DNA of 19,112 nt, from the NCBI RefSeq assembly GCF_034376665.1, contig NZ_JAXMJI010000002.1:1-19112 (forward strand), in the 5' to 3' direction. This document shows, piece after piece, positions 14,607 through 19,112 of the stretch. The stretch is from Allopontixanthobacter sp034376665. Its GTDB lineage: Bacteria > Pseudomonadota > Alphaproteobacteria > Sphingomonadales > Sphingomonadaceae. The notes beneath the pieces are model-generated. The model had not been told where the DNA came from. It was given only the letters and a program-made list of their open reading frames with translations, and made no database searches. Numbering within the stretch: position 1 is the stretch's first letter; every line of letters starts with the position of its first letter. A program made the translations under genes and the position numbers.

Positions 14607-14971
14607 TTCAACTCTCGGTCGCCGGGGGTCATCAAATTCGGTTCATGCGAAGCGATAGGCCGCACGGCTTTGCGATCCGCTAAACCTTTGAGGTTAACGC
14701 CCTCCACTCCTTCATTAACCCAACCCGCGTGGCTGCGTATTGGTTCACCCGAATCGGCCAGCGTGCCGCACTGCCGGAGCGGCGATTCTGCGAGCGAGGA
14801 AAAATCCGCGGAGGGATGCGCCAAAACCTCCGCCAGAGTGCGCCGCAAGTCCCGCATCGCCGCGAGTCGCGCGGTGAGTTCCGACCATGCGACAGGCCTG
14901 AGCGGCGCCCGCTCAAGGTCCTCGGACTGTGTCCTTGCAAAGGCAAAATCACTGTTGGGCGTTTCGTTCAT
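14603..14971 (-). CDS. Hypothetical protein, translationally coupled to sciP
   Basis: The 122-residue product shows no domain I recognise. The N-terminal half is a charged helical stretch, ELTARLAAMRDLRRTLAEVL (about 31-50), after NETPNSDFAFARTQSEDLER. The C-terminal half is low in hydrophobics, and there is no signal peptide or membrane segment, so it should be cytoplasmic. It is judged real because it ends in a 4-bp ATGA overlap with sciP, occupies the only space between sciP and the divergent mnmA promoter region, and has coherent composition. The Shine-Dalgarno at 14971 is weak. A role in the CtrA/SciP circuit is suggested by position only. Confidence 0.65.
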   Translation of the reverse strand: MNETPNSDFAFARTQSEDLERAPLRPVAWSELTARLAAMRDLRRTLAEVLAHPSADFSSLAESPLRQCGTLADSGEPIRSHAGWVNEGVEGVNLKGLADRKAVRPIASHEPNLMTPGDRELK

Positions 14972-15005
14972 GCCGGTGGTCTTACCAGCGCGTTAGTCAA
15001 GATCA

Positions 15006-15043
15006 GGTAAAGCCCGGGTTTACCAGTAATTAGGAATCCCTAA
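15006..15043. promoter_or_regulatory. Two adjacent inverted repeats between the hypothetical-sciP unit and mnmA
   Basis: GGTAAA...TTTACC (15006-15024) is a 19-bp palindrome with one mismatched pair. Five bases later TTAGG-AATC-CCTAA (15030-15043) forms a second palindrome that contains GAATC (15034-15038), a CcrM-type GANTC methylation site. On the minus strand CTAA-N7-TAAA (15033-15019) matches the CtrA box TTAA-N7-TTAA at six of eight bases. No convincing -35/-10 is visible in either direction, so promoters here may depend on activators. Confidence 0.4.
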
Positions 15044-15111
15044 CGCTCCGGAAGCCTCGCTATTCCGCTCCCCTCTGGCCGTTGCGCGCGCAGATGTGTA
15101 AAGGGCGCGGC

Positions 15112-16263
15112 ATGGATACCGCCGCCCTGTTTGATTCCGCACTGGATGCCGCCAGCCTGTTCGATCTGCCGCGCCCGGCGGCCGCGTGCCGGATCGTGGT
15201 TGCCATGTCGGGCGGGGTCGATTCCTCCGTGGTTGCCGCTTTGGCCGCGGCGACGGGGGCCGAAGTGATCGGTATCACCCTGCAGCTGTACGATTACGGC
15301 GCCGCGACGGGCCGCAAGGGTGCCTGCTGCGCGGGAGACGATATTAGCGACGCCCGCGCGGTGGCGGACCGGCTGGGCTTCGCGCATTACGTGTTCGACC
15401 ATGAAAGCGCCTTCCGCGAGGAGGTGGTCGAAACTTTCGCCGACGCCTATCTTCAGGGCCGCACGCCGGTGCCGTGCATCCGCTGCAACATGGGGCCCAA
15501 ATTCACCGACCTGCTGCGCATGGCGCGCGAACTGGGTGCGGATTGCCTTGCCACCGGCCACTATGTTCGCCGCCAGATGGGGCCGGCCGGGGCGGAACTG
15601 CACCGCGCGCTCGATCCGGCGCGGGACCAGTCCTATTTCCTCTACGCCACCACCGAAGCGCAGCTGGATTTCCTGCGCTTCCCCCTTGGCGGTTTGCCGA
15701 AATCGCAGGTTCGCGAGTTGGCGGAGCAGGCCGGTCTGCGCAACGCCGCCAAGCCGGACAGCCAGGACATCTGCTTCGTGCCCGACGGAGATTATGCGAA
15801 GATCGTTACCGCGCTCCGCCCCGAAGGCGCCCGGGCCGGGGCGATTGTCCATGCCGAAACCGGCGAAACGCTGGGCCGCCACAAGGGTGTGATCCATTTC
15901 ACCGTAGGCCAGCGGCGCGGTCTCGATATCGGCGGCCAGCCGGAACCGCTTTATGTCACCGGTCTCGATGCGGACACCGCCGAAGTGCGGGTGGGGCCGA
16001 AGCGCCTGCTGGCGGTCGGTGCGGCGACAGTGATCGAAACCAACCGGATCGGCCCGCTGCCTGCGGTGCCCCTGACGGCCAAGGTGCGGTCTTTGTCGAA
16101 GCCAGTGCCGGTCACGCTGGAGGGCTCGCTCGGCGAGGGCGCGGCAGTCACGCTGCGCTTTGCCAATCCCGAGTTCGGCGTGGCCCCGGGTCAGGCGGCG
16201 GTGATCTATGCCGAAGAAAGGGTCGTCGGCGGCGGCTGGATCGATTCGACCCTGCCCGCCTGA
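15112..16263 (+). CDS. mnmA: tRNA-specific 2-thiouridylase MnmA
   Basis: The 383-residue cytoplasmic enzyme makes 2-thiouridine at wobble position 34 of tRNA-Lys, -Glu and -Gln, using ATP and sulfur relayed from a cysteine desulfurase. The PP-loop SGGVDSS is at 33-39. The nucleophilic cysteine is Cys125 in CIRCNMGPKF (122-131), and the second catalytic cysteine is Cys221 in DSQDICFVPDG. GHYVRR (149-154), DQSYFLY (172-178) and FTVGQRRGL in the central domain are also conserved. ATG 15112 is chosen for the AAAGGG ribosome binding site just upstream; ATG 15094 and TTG 15082 are in frame but give unconserved extensions. The last residues (STLPA) and the stop lie inside the first copy of a 14-bp tandem repeat. 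Confidence 0.96.
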   Translation: MDTAALFDSALDAASLFDLPRPAAACRIVVAMSGGVDSSVVAALAAATGAEVIGITLQLYDYGAATGRKGACCAGDDISDARAVADRLGFAHYVFDHESAFREEVVETFADAYLQGRTPVPCIRCNMGPKFTDLLRMARELGADCLATGHYVRRQMGPAGAELHRALDPARDQSYFLYATTEAQLDFLRFPLGGLPKSQVRELAEQAGLRNAAKPDSQDICFVPDGDYAKIVTALRPEGARAGAIVHAETGETLGRHKGVIHFTVGQRRGLDIGGQPEPLYVTGLDADTAEVRVGPKRLLAVGAATVIETNRIGPLPAVPLTAKVRSLSKPVPVTLEGSLGEGAAVTLRFANPEFGVAPGQAAVIYAEERVVGGGWIDSTLPA

Positions 16264-16289
16264 CCCTGCCCGCCTGACCCTGCCCGCCT
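16248..16289 (+). repeat. Three tandem copies of a 14-bp unit at the mnmA stop codon
   Basis: The unit GACCCTGCCCGCCT occurs exactly at 16248-16261, 16262-16275 and 16276-16289, with a further GAC. Each junction makes a TGA (16261, 16275, 16289). Because 14 is not a multiple of three, the three TGAs fall in three different forward frames. The first copy encodes the end of MnmA. Confidence 0.95.
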
Positions 16290-16308
16290 GACATCGGTCA
16301 GCCCGGCG

Positions 16309-16692
16309 CTAGTCCTCCCACCGCTCCATCACGCAGCCATAGCCTTTGCGGTAAGTGGCAACCACCGGCGGCAGCAGCGGATAGCGAGCGGTAATGCTGC
16401 GGGCTTCCTCGTCCTCGCTGAGCGACACCAGCTCCATTCCGGCGAGCCGGTCCTTCTTGCAATCCTCCAGACTGCGCCCGCCGATATAGCGGCACGAACA
16501 GACCACATGCGCGCTGTAACCCGCCCCCGCCCCGGTATAGCCGAGGATCGGCGCGCGGTAGAACCACCCAAGCGCGGCCAGCACTGCGGCAAGCACCAGC
16601 AGCGCCCATGGCCAGCGCGATTTTCGCTTCCGGCTTGCGGACGAACGCGAACCTCTTCGCGCCGAAGGTGATTTCGGTTTAGTAATTGCCAA
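16309..16692 (-). CDS. Small single-pass membrane protein with cysteine-rich periplasmic domain
   Basis: The product is 127 residues from a TTG at 16692, supported by AAGGA seven bases upstream; no ATG is available in a sensible place. The N-terminus is very basic and Ser/Arg-rich (SPSARRGSRSSASRKRKSR). One membrane helix follows (WPWALLVLAAVLAALGWFY), then a periplasmic domain with VVCSCRYIGGRSLEDCKKD, a middle strand region, and a close of YRKGYGCVMERWED. Four cysteines suggest disulfides. The CS..xxGRS...YRxGxGC pattern recalls, from memory, the N-terminal segment found before the catalytic domain in some sphingomonad serine hydrolases. Here it stands alone, back to back with a serine hydrolase gene. 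The function is unknown. It is antisense to nothing and does not overlap its neighbours. Confidence 0.7.
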   Translation of the reverse strand: MAITKPKSPSARRGSRSSASRKRKSRWPWALLVLAAVLAALGWFYRAPILGYTGAGAGYSAHVVCSCRYIGGRSLEDCKKDRLAGMELVSLSEDEEARSITARYPLLPPVVATYRKGYGCVMERWED

Positions 16693-16720
16693 GCGGGAAT
16701 CCTTGCGCAAATGGGGTTGG

Positions 16721-17857
16721 ATGACGCGACGTTCCGTTCCCCATATCGCCAGCCTGGTGCTGCTGCCAAGCCTTGCCTTGATCATCGCCGGGTGCAGCAA
16801 CACCGAGCCGCCACCCGAACCACTGACCGAAGAAGCCCTGGCAGCCGTCGCGGACAATCCGGGCGCCCCCAAAAAACAGCTGGCCCGGCAGATCGATGAA
16901 TTGTTCACCGCGCCCGGTGTCGGCGAAACCCGCGCCATGGTGGTGATGCACGGCGGGACGATTGCGGCGGAACGCTATGCGCCAGGCTATGATGCCGAAA
17001 CCCGTTTCGTGAGCTGGTCGATGGCCAAGACGGTCACCGCGGTGATGATCGGGATGCTGGTGGCGGATGGCCGGCTGCGGCTGGACGATACGCCGCCCTT
17101 GCCGCGCTGGCAGCGGCCGGGCGATCCGCGCGGCGAGATTACATTGCGGCAATTGCTCCAGATGCGGTCCGGCCTGCGCCACACCGAAGCGGGCAATCCG
17201 CCTTACGAATCTTCCGAAGTCCGGATGCTGTTCATGGACGGGCGGGACGACATGGCGGATTGGGCCTCCGCCCAGCCGCTGGAGGCGGAACCGGGTACCA
17301 AATTCGAATATTCGTCCAACACCACGGTGATCCTGGCCGCTATTGCCGCGCGGGTACTGACCGACAGCGAGGATCCCGAGACCCGCCGCAGGGCGGTCGA
17401 CGATTACCTCCGCACCCGGCTGTTCGGCCCGCTTGGAATGGATTCGATGGTCCCCGAATACGATGCCAGCGGTACTCTGATCGGGGGCAGCCTGATCCAC
17501 GGGACTGCGCGCGACTGGGCGAAATTCGGCGAATTCCTGCGCAACAAGGGCTCGGTCCGCGGCGCGCAGCTGATCCCCCGGACATGGATCGATTTCATGC
17601 GCGAGCCCAGCCCGCGGGCGGAATTCTACGGCGCGCAGACCTGGCTCAACCGCGATTCGGGCCTCGACCGCGACGACCAGCTGCCGGACCGCGGACCTGC
17701 CACGATGTTCGCCGCGATCGGTCACATGGGCCAATATGTGCTGGTGTCGCCGGACCAGAAACTCACCGTCGTGCGGCTCGGTCATTCCGATACCGAGCAG
17801 CGCAAGGCGATGCTGCAAGAACTGCTCGATGTGGTGGAACTCTACCCCGCGAGGTAG
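16721..17857 (+). CDS. Lipoprotein serine hydrolase, class C beta-lactamase fold
   Basis: The 378-residue product begins with a lipoprotein signal peptide (residues 1-24, lipobox IAG|C, Cys25), so it should be anchored to a membrane facing the periplasm. The penicillin-binding-protein/class C fold is shown by the SxxK motif SMAK (Ser100, Lys103), the YxN motif YSSN (Tyr197, Asn200), LLQMRSGL (145-152) and RLFGPLGMDSM (233-243). The third-motif equivalent is GHMGQ (334-338; His335, Gly337). Substrates of this family (COG1680) include esters, amides, D-amino acid peptides and oligomers; the substrate here is not predictable. ATG 16721 is preferred to TTG 16703. Only 28 bases separate it from the divergent small membrane protein gene. 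Its 3' end overlaps the convergent phzF-like gene by 16 bases. Confidence 0.9.
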   Translation: MTRRSVPHIASLVLLPSLALIIAGCSNTEPPPEPLTEEALAAVADNPGAPKKQLARQIDELFTAPGVGETRAMVVMHGGTIAAERYAPGYDAETRFVSWSMAKTVTAVMIGMLVADGRLRLDDTPPLPRWQRPGDPRGEITLRQLLQMRSGLRHTEAGNPPYESSEVRMLFMDGRDDMADWASAQPLEAEPGTKFEYSSNTTVILAAIAARVLTDSEDPETRRRAVDDYLRTRLFGPLGMDSMVPEYDASGTLIGGSLIHGTARDWAKFGEFLRNKGSVRGAQLIPRTWIDFMREPSPRAEFYGAQTWLNRDSGLDRDDQLPDRGPATMFAAIGHMGQYVLVSPDQKLTVVRLGHSDTEQRKAMLQELLDVVELYPAR

Positions 17858-18654
17858 AAACTGCCCTCAACCACCGTTACGCAGGCCCCGCCGAGCCATG
17901 CGCGGTCGCCTTCGGGTTCCAGGGCGATGCGGCAGGTAAGGTCGCCGCCGCGCGCCGAGGCCTGATGTGCCGTGAAACTGCTGCGGCCCAGACGCCGGGT
18001 CCAGAAAGTGGTCAGCACCGCATGGGCCGATCCCGTCACGCTGTCTTCGTCCACCCCGCCCCCGGGCACGAACACCCGGCTGACCACATCGGTGCGGTCC
18101 CCCGGTGCGGTGCAGATGAACTGGTTCGGACCCAGATTGCCGAGCCCGCGAATATCCGGGGCGAGCGCGCGAACGGCCCGTTCGTCGGGATAGAGAAACA
18201 AATCGTAGCCCGCCGGATTGCGCCATACCTCCAGCGGCTCCGCGCCGAGAAGCGCCGCCGCTTCGGGCCACGCACCAAGCTCGACCGGGATCGCGGGCAG
18301 CGCCACTTCGTATCCCGCCAGGCTGCGGCGGACTTCCAGAATGCCGGCCTTGCGGGTACGGAACGTCACGCTTTCGCCGCCGTCACGGCCCAGCAGCACA
18401 TGGCCCGAAGCGAGAGTGGCATGACCGCACAGCGCAATTTCCACGGCCGGGGTGAACCAGCGCAATTCCCAATCCGCCGCGCCGGTTTCGTCCTTCACCA
18501 CGAAGGCGGTCTCGGCGAAATTGTTCTCCTCCCCGATCGCCTGCAGCACCTCGTCCGGTAGCCAGGCGTCAAGCGGCATCACCGCGGCCTGGTTGCCGGT
18601 GAAAGGCCGGTCGGCGAAGGCATCAACGTGCCAATATGGCAGCGTGTGGGTCAT
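17842..18654 (-). CDS. PhzF family protein (isomerase-like)
   Basis: The 270-residue cytoplasmic product has the two-lobed diaminopimelate-epimerase-like fold. Diagnostic segments are WHVDAFADRPFTGNQAAV (8-25), the catalytic Glu48 in NNFAETAFV (44-52), FTPAVEIALCGHATLASGHV (67-86), and GGGVDEDSVTGSAHAVL toward the C-terminus. Pseudomonas PhzF isomerises dihydro-hydroxyanthranilate in phenazine synthesis. No other phenazine gene is present, so this is one of the widespread paralogues of unknown substrate (YddE-type). The start ATG overlaps the stop of the upstream cation transporter gene by four bases, so the two are translationally coupled. Its stop codon is shared within a palindrome with that of the convergent serine hydrolase gene. 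Confidence 0.92.
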   Translation of the reverse strand: MTHTLPYWHVDAFADRPFTGNQAAVMPLDAWLPDEVLQAIGEENNFAETAFVVKDETGAADWELRWFTPAVEIALCGHATLASGHVLLGRDGGESVTFRTRKAGILEVRRSLAGYEVALPAIPVELGAWPEAAALLGAEPLEVWRNPAGYDLFLYPDERAVRALAPDIRGLGNLGPNQFICTAPGDRTDVVSRVFVPGGGVDEDSVTGSAHAVLTTFWTRRLGRSSFTAHQASARGGDLTCRIALEPEGDRAWLGGACVTVVEGSFYLAG

Positions 18655-19112
18655 TGGTCTTTCTCCAGCTTGGCGAACTCGTCGGCTTCGACCAGCGTGT
18701 TGCCCGGTTCGTCCACATGGCCTTCGGGATCGATGTGGATCAGCAGTTCCATGTCGGGGAAATGGCTGCCGAGATCCTCCTCCACCCGTTCGATGATGTC
18801 GTGCGCCTGCTTGACGGTCATCGATTCCGGCAAATCGACATGAAACTGCACAAAATCGCGGTGGCCGCTGGTGCGGGTGCGCAAATCGTGGAGGTTGGTG
18901 AGTTCGGGGTGTCTGGCGGCCAGTTCAACGAACCGCTGGCGCTTTTCCTCCGGCCATTCACGGTCCATCAGATGGTCGATCGCCTCCATCGCGGCGCGCC
19001 ATGCACCCCACAGCAGCCAGACGGCGATAGCGAGTCCGAACAGCGGGTCGGCCAAGGCAAACCCGGCGTATTGATCGAGCACCAACGCGGCAATGACCGC
19101 GACATTCAGCAG
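18651..19112 (-). CDS. Cation diffusion facilitator transporter (FieF/YiiP-like), 3' part
   Basis: About 153 C-terminal residues are visible; the 5' end lies beyond the right edge. The visible part covers the end of TM5 (LLNVAVIAALVLDQY), TM6 (ADPLFGLAIAVWLLWGAWRA), and the cytoplasmic metal-binding domain. Key zinc-site residues of YiiP are retained: His in LHDLRTRTSGH, His in FVQFHVDLP, His in VKQAHDII, and His/Asp in LIHIDPEGH. The family exports Zn2+, Fe2+ or Mn2+ from the cytoplasm by proton antiport as a dimer; the selectivity-determining DxxxD/HxxxD residues lie mostly outside the window. The C-terminal tail (EPGNTLVEADEFAKLEKDQ) is a short acidic extension. It is the upstream partner of the phzF-like gene. 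Confidence 0.93.
   Translation of the reverse strand: MLNVAVIAALVLDQYAGFALADPLFGLAIAVWLLWGAWRAAMEAIDHLMDREWPEEKRQRFVELAARHPELTNLHDLRTRTSGHRDFVQFHVDLPESMTVKQAHDIIERVEEDLGSHFPDMELLIHIDPEGHVDEPGNTLVEADEFAKLEKDQ

Noticed and set aside
14690..14725. TTAA pair upstream of sciP as a CtrA box
   Set aside because: The two TTAA elements are 17 bases apart instead of seven and lie inside the coupled hypothetical coding region.
16693..16938. N-terminal extension of the small cysteine-rich membrane protein
   Set aside because: It would run antisense through the signal peptide of the serine hydrolase and has no recognisable character; the TTG with AAGGA upstream is better.
17842..18654. Phenazine biosynthesis cluster
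   Set aside because: Only a PhzF-fold protein is present; no other phz genes occur, and most PhzF paralogues are unrelated to phenazines.

Overview
The window is GC-rich, densely packed bacterial chromosome. It looks like an alphaproteobacterium of the Sphingomonadales, most likely Erythrobacteraceae. Supporting evidence is a sciP-type (DUF1153) cell-cycle regulator, a perfect EcfG-type general-stress promoter (GGAAC-N17-CGTT), sucC standing apart from sucD next to etfBA, and small proteins of a style I associate with sphingomonads. The lineage assignment is inference from family knowledge; no database was consulted. I see no rRNA, tRNA, CRISPR array, transposase or phage gene, and base composition is even, so this reads as core chromosome rather than an island. 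No intergenic stretch exceeds 300 bases.

Layout. Positions 1-1142 (minus) hold a CNNM/CBS transporter-like protein cut by the left edge. Positions 1341-2045 (plus) encode an OmpA-domain lipoprotein with a glycine zipper, which converges on a CysQ/inositol-monophosphatase-family phosphatase (2128-2910, minus) across a terminator. A plus-strand metabolic block follows: sucC (3014-4213), etfB (4360-5106), etfA (5161-6090) and a secreted TonB-C-domain protein (6147-7049). A LiuR-like inverted repeat lies in front of etfB.

Positions 7089-13563 (minus) form a tight four-gene unit, read in the order RND periplasmic adaptor, RND pump, DUF445 membrane protein and GNAT acetyltransferase. The last two junctions are GTGA stop/start overlaps. 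A strong sigma-70-like promoter (TATAAT at 13620-13625) drives the unit, and a long inverted repeat sits right at the predicted transcription start. Upstream are a GlsB/YeaQ stress membrane protein under an EcfG promoter (13855-14118, minus) and a translationally coupled pair, a 122-residue hypothetical protein and SciP (14307-14971, minus).

Divergent from that pair is mnmA (15112-16263, plus), followed by a 14-bp tandem repeat that puts a TGA in all three forward frames. Next come a small membrane-anchored cysteine-containing protein (16309-16692, minus) back to back with a lipoprotein serine hydrolase of the class C beta-lactamase fold (16721-17857, plus). Last are a PhzF-family protein (17842-18654, minus) and a FieF/YiiP-like cation diffusion facilitator cut by the right edge (18651-19112, minus), which overlap by 4 bp.

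How the genes work together. sucC and etfBA serve the TCA cycle and the electron exit from acyl-CoA and amino-acid oxidation. The adaptor and pump form the inner two parts of a tripartite efflux system; no outer-membrane channel gene is present. The hypothetical-sciP unit points to control of the CtrA cell-cycle circuit. The best candidates for undescribed biology are the RND-DUF445-GNAT coupling, the extra hydrophobic insertion in the RND pump, and the free-standing cysteine module facing a serine hydrolase.
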